Translations under genes and position numbers: made by a program | From: Variibacter gotjawalensis | Lineage (GTDB): Bacteria; Pseudomonadota; Alphaproteobacteria; Rhizobiales; Xanthobacteraceae | DNA length: 64,000 nt | NCBI RefSeq assembly: GCF_002355335.1 | Contig: NZ_AP014946.1 | Location: 3,115,501-3,179,500 of the forward strand | Direction of reading: 5' to 3' | Shown: positions 45,375 to 53,195 of the stretch, in pieces | How positions within the stretch are numbered: position 1 is the stretch's first letter | Layout: every line of letters begins with the position of its first letter | The notes under the pieces: model-generated | What the model was told of the DNA's origin: nothing | Database searches by the model: none | The model's input: only the letters and a program-made list of their open reading frames with translations

Positions 45375-46016
45375 ATGTCTGCAGCGAGTGAGACGAATTC
45401 CGAATTGGCCTCGGTGGCCCGAACGCAGAAGGTCCGTAAGGCGGTTCTCCTAGCCGTCGTCATTTGCGGAATGGCCATCCTCATGACGGGTCATTCGCAG
45501 TGGCCGGGCGGCACACGGCTGCACGAGTCGATCGAGTGGGTCGGAATCGTATTGCTCGTCGTCGCGATTTTGGGCCGGACCTGGTGCACCCTGTACATCG
45601 GCGGCCGAAAGGTATCGCAGCTTGTCGCCGCCGGTCCCTACTCCGTCACGCGCAATCCGCTCTACGTGTTTTCCGTCATCGGTGCGCTGGGCGCTGGCGC
45701 GCAATTCGGCAGCGCAATGATGGGGGTTATCTGCGCGGCAGTCGTCTACGCGATTTTTATGATTGTGATCCTCCGCGAGGAGAAGGCGCTCAAGCTAGCG
45801 CTTGACGCTCCGTACAAGAACTATCTGGCAACCGTGCCGCGCTTTTTCCCGAACTTCTCGCTGTGGCGGGACGAGGACATTCTCGAGGTACGCCCCGATC
45901 GGGTCCGCGTCACATTCTTCGACGGCCTGTTCTTCTTGCTCGCCATCCCAGTTGCCGAAGGGATCGAGGCGCTCCAAGCCATCGGCTGGTTGCCTCACTG
46001 GTTCACGCTGCCATAA
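45375..46016 (+). CDS. isoprenylcysteine carboxyl methyltransferase (ICMT)-like membrane protein
   Basis: A 213-residue protein with about four or five membrane helices. The conserved ICMT/PEMT methyltransferase core reads GPYSVTRNPLYVFSVIGALG (about 91-110), then LREEKALKLALDAPYKNYLA (about 136-155), the SAM-binding and catalytic stretch. Bacterial members methylate lipids or other hydrophobic substrates; the target here is unknown. It converges on the histidine kinase gene and is divergent from the TonB receptor. Confidence 0.85.
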   Translation: MSAASETNSELASVARTQKVRKAVLLAVVICGMAILMTGHSQWPGGTRLHESIEWVGIVLLVVAILGRTWCTLYIGGRKVSQLVAAGPYSVTRNPLYVFSVIGALGAGAQFGSAMMGVICAAVVYAIFMIVILREEKALKLALDAPYKNYLATVPRFFPNFSLWRDEDILEVRPDRVRVTFFDGLFFLLAIPVAEGIEALQAIGWLPHWFTLP

Positions 46017-46019
46017 CGA

Positions 46020-48002
46020 TCAGGCGAGGCAGCGCCTCAACACGCGCGATAGCTCGTCGGCCGAATACGGTTTCTTGACCAACTCGAAGCCGTGCGGGCC
46101 TTCCTGGGCCAACACATCGCTGTACCCCGACGTCAGAACGACAGGCAGCCGCGGATACAGGCGGTTGATCTCGTGACCGAGATCGACGCCGCTCATGCCC
46201 GGCATGACGACATCCGAAAACACGATATCGAAGTCAGCTTCGTGCGCCAGCAGCGCCAACGCTTCATCAGCGTTCGACACCATCTTCGTTTTGTATCCGA
46301 GATCCTGAAGCAGCTGAGACGAGAACGTGCCGACGTCCGCATTGTCCTCAACGACGAGGACACGGCGTCCGGTGCCGTCGAAGGCGGCTGCATCTTCGCC
46401 CTGCTCCGCAGGATCGACTTTCAGATCAGCCTCGTTCGCGCGCGGCAGCAGAATTGTGAACGTCGTGCCTCGGCCGAGTTCGCTCTCCACTTGCACATCA
46501 CCGCCGGATTGCTTGGCGAAGCCATAGACCTGGGACAACCCCAAGCCCGTACCCTTGCCGACTTCTTTCGTGGTGAAAAACGGATCGAAAATATGCGCGA
46601 TGGTTTCAGGCGCGATGCCACCACCCGTATCCGAAACGGAGATCGCGACGTCCGTATGCGGCTTGTCGACGCTAAGCGCGCGTACCGCGACGACCAATCG
46701 CCCCTCGCCGTTCATCGCATCGCGAGCGTTGACCGCGATATTGATCAGCGCCGTTTCGAATTGCGTCGCGTCCGCGTGAATGAATTGCGGGTCTCCGAGA
46801 ACCGTCTCGATCTCGATCCGGCTACCGACCAACGTGCGCAACATCTCGACGACGGACGTGATGCGGTCGTTCACGTCGAACGTTTCCGGCTTTAGCGACT
46901 GCCGTCGCGCGAAGGCCAGCAACTGGCTGGTCAGCTTGGATGCACGATCAACCGTTTCAGAGATGGCGTCGACGTAGCGGATGCGCCGCTCGTCCGGCAG
47001 GCTGGGCCGCCGCAGCAAATCCGTCGAGCTTTTGATGATCGTGAGGAGATTGTTGAAGTCGTGCGCAACGCCGCCGGTCAGCTGACCGACCGCCTCCATC
47101 TTTTGCGATTGGCGTAACGCGTCTTCGGTCTCGGCGAGCCGCCGGTCGGCCGCCAGGCGATCCGTGACATCGTACACAAACTGGTAAGCCCCGATCTGCC
47201 GGCCATCGCGATCGCGCAACACGTTGAACTTCATCTCGTAGGAGCGCCGATCGCGAGTGTGATCGCCAAACTCCGCGACTTCGACGAACTCCTCGCCGGC
47301 AAGCGCGCGCTTCCACACCCGCTCGACATCACGCTGATGTTCCGGCCAGTCCGAGAGCGCATCGAGCATCGACTGACCGATGCGCGGATTCACGCCAAAA
47401 ATACGCTCGAACTCTTGCGCAGCCGCACGATTCACCGCGAGCCAGCGGTAATTGGCATCGGCAACCTGAACATAGGCGTCGGTGCCTTCGACGATATCGG
47501 CGAGAACCTTCCGCTCCGCGATCGCCTGTGCGACGCGGGATTCGAGCGTCTCGTTGTTCTCGCGCAGCTCTTGAAGACGAGATCGCGCATCGTATTGCCG
47601 GCGCCGCGCTCGCAGCGCCGAGCGCGCGAGACTGACCAGCGTCGTCGGGTGAAACGGGCGCTCAAGAAATGTCACGTTGCCGAGCGTGTCGAGAAAGCGC
47701 CGCGCTGCCGGATTGCGCTCTAAGCCGCCGCCGCTGCGCGTCAGCAAGATAAACGGAAGGTCCGACCACTCCTCCTGATCGTCGAGCCACGCGACGAGCG
47801 GTGCGAGGTCCTGGTCGCGCAGCGCTTCCTCTGTGACGACAATAAACGCACCGCCGAGATTGAGACGCTCGATCATGTCCGACAACGACTTGCAACTATC
47901 GGCAGGCAGCTTCGCTTCCCGCAGAATGTTAGCAGCAACGTCCGCATCGCGGCCGTTCGGCGCTAGGATAATGGCGTCTTCGGAGAGCGTCGATCGCTTC
48001 AC
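46020..48002 (-). CDS. hybrid histidine kinase-response regulator partnered with KaiC
   Basis: A 660-residue cytosolic signalling protein. The first ~130 residues have a receiver-like fold (AIILAPNGRDADVAANILRE; end ERPFHPTTLVSLARSALRA), but where the phospho-Asp should be they read FIVVTEEAL, so this is a pseudo-receiver. Then a coiled stretch, a PAS domain (about 165-280), HisKA with GGVAHDFNNLL (His314), HATPase_c with ISVSDTGGGIAPETI and GKGTGLGLSQVYGF, and a C-terminal true receiver with FDIVFSDVVMPGMSG (Asp near 588). It starts with GTG overlapping the kaiC stop (GTGA), so the two are made together. No membrane helix; KaiC is the likely input partner (inference). Confidence 0.9.
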   Translation of the reverse strand: MKRSTLSEDAIILAPNGRDADVAANILREAKLPADSCKSLSDMIERLNLGGAFIVVTEEALRDQDLAPLVAWLDDQEEWSDLPFILLTRSGGGLERNPAARRFLDTLGNVTFLERPFHPTTLVSLARSALRARRRQYDARSRLQELRENNETLESRVAQAIAERKVLADIVEGTDAYVQVADANYRWLAVNRAAAQEFERIFGVNPRIGQSMLDALSDWPEHQRDVERVWKRALAGEEFVEVAEFGDHTRDRRSYEMKFNVLRDRDGRQIGAYQFVYDVTDRLAADRRLAETEDALRQSQKMEAVGQLTGGVAHDFNNLLTIIKSSTDLLRRPSLPDERRIRYVDAISETVDRASKLTSQLLAFARRQSLKPETFDVNDRITSVVEMLRTLVGSRIEIETVLGDPQFIHADATQFETALINIAVNARDAMNGEGRLVVAVRALSVDKPHTDVAISVSDTGGGIAPETIAHIFDPFFTTKEVGKGTGLGLSQVYGFAKQSGGDVQVESELGRGTTFTILLPRANEADLKVDPAEQGEDAAAFDGTGRRVLVVEDNADVGTFSSQLLQDLGYKTKMVSNADEALALLAHEADFDIVFSDVVMPGMSGVDLGHEINRLYPRLPVVLTSGYSDVLAQEGPHGFELVKKPYSADELSRVLRRCLA

Positions 48003-49489
48003 GACTCTTCGGCTTTCAGGAGATCGCGACTATTGCCTACGAGCGTTGGAACGCCGCGCAGCACGCCTTGGAACTCCGTTAGCGGTTCACCGAGCGTAAC
48101 GCCGCGCTGTCCAATCCGATATTCGCGGATCGTGTCCTCGTGAGCGCTAGCGCGTTTTTTGATAACCGAGATCGCGCGGCGCACGCGGCCAAATGCTTCG
48201 AAGAAACGAAGCAGGATAACGGTGTCGGCCAAGTACGTGACATCGACCGGCGCCTTCATGTCGCCGACCAGACCGTGCTGCGCAACGGTCAAAATGGTCG
48301 ATGCGCCGCGACGGTTTAGGAACTGCAGCAGCTCGTGCATGTGCAGGATCAGCGCGTTTTCTTCCGGCATGGCGGCTTGGAAGCCGTTGAGGCTATCGAG
48401 CACGACGGTTTGCGCACCGCGCTGCTCGACACAGCGCCGGACGCGCTGCGAAAACTCTCCGGGCGAGAGCTCGGCCGCGTCGACTTGTTCGATGTGCAGG
48501 CGCTTTTGATCGACCATCGCTTGCAGATCGATATCGAGTCCCTTGGCGCGGTCAAACAACAGACCCAGCTCTTCGTCGAAGACGAACATTGCCGCAGTTT
48601 CGCCGCGTGCAACGGCGCTCTTGATGAAGGTCAAGGCGAGCAGCGATTTGCCGGCACCCGCCGGCCCAATGATCAGAAGGCTCGAACCACGCTCGACACC
48701 GCCGCCGAGCAAAGCATCGAGCCGCTCGGTGCCGCTGGAGATAACTTCGCGCTTGAAACCTAACTTATGCTCCGCCGACACCAGTCGCGGAAAAACATGC
48801 GCACCGGCATTGCTCAGCGCGAAGTCGTGAAAGCCGCCACGGAAACGGCGGCCGCGATATTTGAGCACACGCATCCGCCGCCGCTCCGCACCGTAATCGG
48901 GCGCCGTCTCTTCGAGACGAAACACACCATGCGCGATCGAGTGGACGGTCTTGTCCATGACCTCCATCGTGAGGTCATCGAGCATCAGAACCGTCGTCTG
49001 CGCTTGAGCGAAGTAATGCTTCAAGCTCAGGATTTGCCGGCGGTAGCGCAGCGAGCTTTGCGCCAGCAGTCGGATCTCCGACAAAGAATCGATCACGACG
49101 CGATGCGGCTTGACGCGTTCAAAGGCTTCGAAGATGCGCTTCGTCGTCTCGCCGAGTTCCAGATCGGAGGAATAAAGCAAACTTTGCTGATGTTGTTCGT
49201 CGAGCAAGTTTTCCGGCGGAACGAGTTCGAAAATACCAACATCCTTCAAGTCCCAACCGTGCGACGCCGCCCCGGATCGCAGCTCGTCTTCGGTCTCGGA
49301 CAAAGTGATGTAGAGCGTGCGCTCGCCCGCCTTAGCGCCTTCCATAAGGAACTGCGTCGCAATCGTTGTCTTGCCGGTACCCGGAGACCCTTCCAGCAGG
49401 AATACGCGGCCGCGTTGCAACCCGCCCTGCAGTACGTCGTCTAATCCGGGAACTCCGGTACGTGCCTCTACGCTCCCAGCGTCCGACAT
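47999..49489 (-). CDS. kaiC: KaiC-family double RecA-like ATPase
   Basis: A 496-residue KaiC homologue with two ATPase domains: CI P-loop EGSPGTGKTT (34-42) and CII P-loop IGPAGAGKS (about 274-282). In CI the catalytic Glu pair of cyanobacterial KaiC is reduced to Ser64-Glu65 (ITLSETEDEL); in CII it is Asp305-Glu306. At the autophosphorylation site of CII (Ser431-Thr432 in Synechococcus) this protein has Thr418-Tyr419 (PVDVTYLADTV). The C-terminal stretch RRAISVIKKRASAHEDTIRE is conserved. No kaiA or kaiB is in the window. The coupled kinase downstream suggests a KaiC signalling module, not necessarily a clock. Confidence 0.92.
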   Translation of the reverse strand: MSDAGSVEARTGVPGLDDVLQGGLQRGRVFLLEGSPGTGKTTIATQFLMEGAKAGERTLYITLSETEDELRSGAASHGWDLKDVGIFELVPPENLLDEQHQQSLLYSSDLELGETTKRIFEAFERVKPHRVVIDSLSEIRLLAQSSLRYRRQILSLKHYFAQAQTTVLMLDDLTMEVMDKTVHSIAHGVFRLEETAPDYGAERRRMRVLKYRGRRFRGGFHDFALSNAGAHVFPRLVSAEHKLGFKREVISSGTERLDALLGGGVERGSSLLIIGPAGAGKSLLALTFIKSAVARGETAAMFVFDEELGLLFDRAKGLDIDLQAMVDQKRLHIEQVDAAELSPGEFSQRVRRCVEQRGAQTVVLDSLNGFQAAMPEENALILHMHELLQFLNRRGASTILTVAQHGLVGDMKAPVDVTYLADTVILLRFFEAFGRVRRAISVIKKRASAHEDTIREYRIGQRGVTLGEPLTEFQGVLRGVPTLVGNSRDLLKAEES

Positions 49490-49579
49490 GTACGCCCTCT
49501 ATAGTTGTGTGAGAGCAGTATCACGCTCAGTGGAAGTCGTCATCCGTACAGAGACTTGGCCTCTTCTGGCGGTAGCGCC

Positions 49580-49759
49580 TTAGGGCTCACCTTCACGCAA
49601 CATCACCACGACGCCATGCCAGCGGTCGGCGAGCTCCTGCCAGTATACGCGGAGCTGTGGTGTCGCGGCGCGATCGGCCTTCGCCTCACATTTCGCGGCT
49701 TCGGCGAGATAGTCTTTAATCTTGGCATCGCGATCGTCGCGCTGCTTGCTGGCCAGCAT
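49580..49759 (-). CDS. tiny helical protein of unknown function
   Basis: A 59-residue protein, charged and helical: AKIKDYLAEAAKCEAKADRA followed by LRVYWQELADRWHG. This pattern resembles the many small rhizobial proteins with repeated A-x-x-A and a final L-A-x-x-W motif. The ATG at 49759 has GAGGACGAG upstream; a GTG at 49777 is possible. It shares its motif layout with the divergent 66-residue gene on the other strand, so they may be distant paralogues. Function unknown. Confidence 0.55.
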   Translation of the reverse strand: MLASKQRDDRDAKIKDYLAEAAKCEAKADRAATPQLRVYWQELADRWHGVVVMLREGEP

Positions 49760-49890
49760 ATCTCGTCCTCGCGCCACCGCGCCAAGGATAGCGCGCGCGG
49801 ACTGTCTGCGGCTCTTGAACGAATGTCAAAGTAGACTTTCGATCCAATCGGGTTTTAATTGTTCGACCGAACGATGGCCCGGACCACGCC

Positions 49891-50091
49891 ATGAGCGTCG
49901 ACGACGACAAACGCAAAGCTGTCAGTTTTTCCGCGCGAGAACCTCAGCCCAGCGAAGCAGACTGCTACGCCAACTATCGCCAGTTGATGCAGCGCGCGGA
50001 CGATGCGCGGGACATCGAGCGCAAAGCAAGACTGCTCAGCGAAGCCGGCGAATGGCTGCAGCACGCCGAACAACAGCGATCTTCATCGTAG
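49891..50091 (+). CDS. tiny helical protein of unknown function, second copy-like
   Basis: A 66-residue soluble protein: YANYRQLMQRADDARDIERK and LLSEAGEWLQHAEQQ form a helical hairpin similar in layout to the tiny gene on the opposite strand 131 bases away. No known domain. It lies between that gene and the protease-like gene. Confidence 0.5.
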   Translation: MSVDDDKRKAVSFSAREPQPSEADCYANYRQLMQRADDARDIERKARLLSEAGEWLQHAEQQRSSS

Positions 50092-50171
50092 CCGGACCCA
50101 ACACAATGACACTGCGGATTGTGATCCAGGCGCCTCTTCCGATCCGCGTGGGAATCCGCCATCTTTGACGG

Positions 50172-51137
50172 ATGAGCGATCTTTGGAACCCTGTCCATCA
50201 ACCGCAACCACAAGACTACACGTACGATCTCGAGCGTGCGCTGAACGCGATCGTTGGCGTGCATAGCGTCGTGCCGCCGGACGCATTCACGGCGGAGACG
50301 CTCGGCACCGAACGCGCCGGCAATGGCGTGTTGATCGCGCCGCACAACGTCGTGCTCACCATCGGCTATCTCGTCACCGAAGCCGAGCAGGTTTGGTTGC
50401 ACTTCAACGGCGGCAAAGTCGTGCCCGGTCACGTGATGGCTTACGATCAAGAAACCGGCTTCGGGCTAATCCAGCCGCTCGCGCGCATCGACGCGCCGGC
50501 GCTGGAACTCGGCTCGTCTGCTTCGACGACCGTCGGCGATGACGTCGTTGTCGCCGGGGCCGGAGGGCGCTCGCGTTCGGTCGCGGCCCGCATTGCAGCC
50601 AAGCAGGAATTTGCCGGCTACTGGGAATACGTCCTCGACGAAGCGATCTTCACGACGCCGTCGCATCCCAACTGGGGCGGCACGGGTTTGATCGGCGCCG
50701 ACGGCAAACTCATCGGCATCGGCTCGCTGCAGCTTGAGCAAACGCGCGGCGAGAACCAGACCCAGCATATCAACATGGTTGTGCCGATCGATCTCTTGAA
50801 GCCGATTCTGAACGACCTGATGACCCTCGGCCGCCCGAACCGCCCGGTCCGGCCGTGGCTCGGTCTGTTCGCGACAGAGATCGAAAGCCGCGTCGTTATC
50901 GCGGGGCTCGCCGGTCAGGGCCCGGCCAAGCGGGCGAACCTCAAAACCGGCGATCTTGTCGTCAGCGTCGCGGGCCGCGAGGTGACGGACCTCGCCAGCC
51001 TGTTCCGCGGCGTCTGGTCGCTCGGCGAAGCCGGCGTCGAGGTGCCGCTACGCGTCCACCGCGAGGGCCGGACTTTCGATGTTCGCATCACGTCCTCGGA
51101 TCGCAACAGCTTCTTGAAGCGGCCGAAGCTCCACTAA
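50172..51137 (+). CDS. HtrA-like S1C protein without catalytic triad, PDZ at C-terminus
   Basis: A 321-residue protein with a trypsin-like domain (about 25-210) and a PDZ domain (about 225-315; RPWLGLFATEIESRVVIAGL, KTGDLVVSVAGREVTDL). No signal peptide or membrane helix is visible, so it is probably cytosolic. Aligned by motif with HtrA, all three catalytic residues are replaced: LTNAHVV becomes LTIGYLV (Tyr66), TDLA becomes TGFG (Gly96), and GNSGGP becomes PNWGGT (Trp168). It should be a pseudo-protease, perhaps a binding or scaffold protein. It is transcribed away from the KaiC region. Confidence 0.8.
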   Translation: MSDLWNPVHQPQPQDYTYDLERALNAIVGVHSVVPPDAFTAETLGTERAGNGVLIAPHNVVLTIGYLVTEAEQVWLHFNGGKVVPGHVMAYDQETGFGLIQPLARIDAPALELGSSASTTVGDDVVVAGAGGRSRSVAARIAAKQEFAGYWEYVLDEAIFTTPSHPNWGGTGLIGADGKLIGIGSLQLEQTRGENQTQHINMVVPIDLLKPILNDLMTLGRPNRPVRPWLGLFATEIESRVVIAGLAGQGPAKRANLKTGDLVVSVAGREVTDLASLFRGVWSLGEAGVEVPLRVHREGRTFDVRITSSDRNSFLKRPKLH

Positions 51138-51349
51138 TTCAACCCTTGCGCGACGGCCGGGCGGAATGTATATGCGGCGCGCTATGACGAAGACCGTTCA
51201 CCAGTCCGCACGCCGCCGCCGTCCCTTTGGGGCGGTTTTGGCGTTTGGTCTCGTCTGATCAAGCGTCCGCCGCCGGAGACTACTCCCGCGGCTCACCTCA
51301 CAAAATCCGCGGAAGTGTCTACGGTGGCCCCACTCAATGGAGCCGAACC

Positions 51350-51991
51350 ATGTATGCGCCGCCATTTTTCCAGATCGATCGTGCCGCCAGCCTCCAGCTG
51401 GCCGAGGCGCGCGGATTCGGCGTGATCATCGCGTCCGGCAGCACTAACGCGCCCGTCGCCTCGCCGGTCCCCTATTGCATCGGCTATGCGGCTGACGGCT
51501 CACCGCGCGTGCAGCTCCATGTCGCCCGTCAGAATCCGCTCGCCGAAATGGCGAATGCAGGCGGCACATGGCTGCTCTCCGTGATGGCCGAAGACACCTA
51601 CGTGTCGCCGGACTGGTACGCGAGCGAAGCTCAGGTGCCGACGTGGCTCTACCAGAACGTTCAGCTGTCCGGGCCAGTTCGCGTCATGACGGCGGCGGAA
51701 TTGGAACAGCATCTCGTTGATCTCAGCGAGAAGTTCGAGGCTTGGCTTCTGCCGAAGCCGCCGTGGAAAGTCGACAAGATTCCGGCCGCGCGGCACAAGC
51801 AACTGACCCGCGCCATCGTCGGCATCGATATGACAGTGGAGACTGTCATCGGCACGACAAAACACAATCAGCATAAGACGGACGCGGATCATGTCGCGAT
51901 CGCCAATGCGCTGAAACAGCAGCCGGGCGAGGCGCCGCGCGCGATTGCGACCGGCATGGTCGCGGCGCGGCCGCATCTGGCCTATGAATAA
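51350..51991 (+). CDS. FMN-binding PaiB-family protein
   Basis: A 213-residue protein of the PaiB/transcriptional regulator family. The start MYAPPFFQIDRAASLQLAEA is typical, with HVARQNPLAE and VSPDWYASEAQVPTWLYQNV (the FMN-binding Trp-rich block). PaiB acts in Bacillus as a negative regulator of sporulation and protease genes; in proteobacteria the role is unknown and flavin binding is the main shared property. The ATG at 51350 is used; the open frame upstream has no family similarity. Followed by argC after 23 bases. Confidence 0.88.
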   Translation: MYAPPFFQIDRAASLQLAEARGFGVIIASGSTNAPVASPVPYCIGYAADGSPRVQLHVARQNPLAEMANAGGTWLLSVMAEDTYVSPDWYASEAQVPTWLYQNVQLSGPVRVMTAAELEQHLVDLSEKFEAWLLPKPPWKVDKIPAARHKQLTRAIVGIDMTVETVIGTTKHNQHKTDADHVAIANALKQQPGEAPRAIATGMVAARPHLAYE

Positions 51992-52014
51992 TTCGGATTC
52001 GAAGGAACGGTAAG

Positions 52015-53070
52015 ATGGCGAAACAGAAAGCAAAGATCGGCGTCCTCGGCGCCTCCGGTTACACGGGCGCGGACGCCGTCAGGCTCGCCGCACGGCACCC
52101 GCATATCGAGATCGCGGCGCTGACCGCGAACACTTACGCGGGCAAGCACATGCAGGAGGTCTTCCCGCATTTCTTCATGCTCGATCTCCCGAAGCTGGAA
52201 ACGTGGGAGAGCGTCGACTGGACGAAGTTGGACGCAGTCTTCTGCGGTCTGCCGCACGGCACGACGCAGGAGATCATCGCGAAGGTCGTCGAGGCGAACC
52301 CGAAGATCAAGATCCTCGATATGTCCGCCGACTTCCGCCTGCGCGACATGGCGACTTACGCCGAGTGGTATGGCCACGAACATCGCGCGCCGCATCTGCA
52401 GGGCGAAGCCGTCTACGGCCTCACTGAATTTTATCGCGACGACATCGCGAAGGCGAGACTTGTCGCCTGCCCGGGCTGCTATCCGACCGCGACATTGCTG
52501 GCTCTCGTGCCGATCGCGAAGGCCGGATTGATCGACACCGACGACATCATCGTCGATGCGAAGTCGGGCATCACGGGCGCGGGGCGCGGACTGAAGCAGA
52601 ACACGCTGTTCTCCGAATCCGGCGAGGGCCTCTCGCCCTACTCCATCGCGAAGCATCGGCATGCGCCGGAGATCGAACAGGAAGTCGCAGCCGCCGCCGG
52701 GGTGCCGGTGACGCTGAACTTCACGCCGCATCTCATCCCGATGAGCCGAGGCGAACTCTGCACGTCGTACGTCAAGCTCGCGAAGGGTAAGACCGTCGAC
52801 GATCTGCGCGCCGCGCTCGAAGCGGCTTACAAGGACGAACCCTTCGTGTTCGTTGCGCCGAAAGGTGTCGTGCCGCAGACGCAGAACGTACGTGGCTCGA
52901 ATTACGTGCAGGTTGGCGTGTTCGCAGACCGCATTCCGGGCCGCGCCATCGTTGTCTCGACGCTCGACAACTTGGTGAAGGGGTCGGCCGGTCAGGCGAT
53001 CCAGAACATGAATCTGATGCTGGGTTATCCGGAGACGACTGGCCTCGAGCAGATCGCGCTGTTCCCGTAG
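52015..53070 (+). CDS. argC: N-acetyl-gamma-glutamyl-phosphate reductase
   Basis: A 351-residue type 1 ArgC that reduces N-acetylglutamyl phosphate to the semialdehyde with NADPH in arginine synthesis. NADP loop IGVLGASGYTGADAVRLAAR near the N-terminus, active-site VACPGCYPTATLLALVP (Cys near 158) and the substrate His region FTPHLIPMSRGEL. AAGGAACGG precedes the ATG. Other arg genes are not adjacent. Confidence 0.96.
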   Translation: MAKQKAKIGVLGASGYTGADAVRLAARHPHIEIAALTANTYAGKHMQEVFPHFFMLDLPKLETWESVDWTKLDAVFCGLPHGTTQEIIAKVVEANPKIKILDMSADFRLRDMATYAEWYGHEHRAPHLQGEAVYGLTEFYRDDIAKARLVACPGCYPTATLLALVPIAKAGLIDTDDIIVDAKSGITGAGRGLKQNTLFSESGEGLSPYSIAKHRHAPEIEQEVAAAAGVPVTLNFTPHLIPMSRGELCTSYVKLAKGKTVDDLRAALEAAYKDEPFVFVAPKGVVPQTQNVRGSNYVQVGVFADRIPGRAIVVSTLDNLVKGSAGQAIQNMNLMLGYPETTGLEQIALFP

Positions 53071-53092
53071 TTTACAAGCAAAGCCTCAATCT

Positions 53093-53181
53093 CCGCTCGC
53101 TCCCGCGAAAGCGGGAGCCCAGCCCGCGTGTGGCAGCACGCGCCGCAAAAACTGGATACCCGCTTTCGCGGGTATGAGCGG
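53093..53181. repeat. REP-like double-hairpin element
   Basis: Two hairpins back to back: GCTCCCGC-gaaa-GCGGGAGC (53099-53118) and TACCCGC-tttc-GCGGGTA (53157-53174). Outer arms CCGCTC (53093) and GAGCGG (53181) make the whole unit foldable as one. CCCGCGAAAGCGGG and its mate are the core of a dispersed intergenic repeat of rhizobial genomes. It lies between the convergent argC and pccA genes, a place where such elements are common; it could also stop both transcripts. Confidence 0.8.
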
Positions 53182-53195
53182 AATTCTGGGCTAGC

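Noticed and set aside
53093-53181. CRISPR array or insertion sequence end
   Set aside because: Only two different palindromes, no repeated direct units with spacers and no transposase nearby; it fits a REP-like element.
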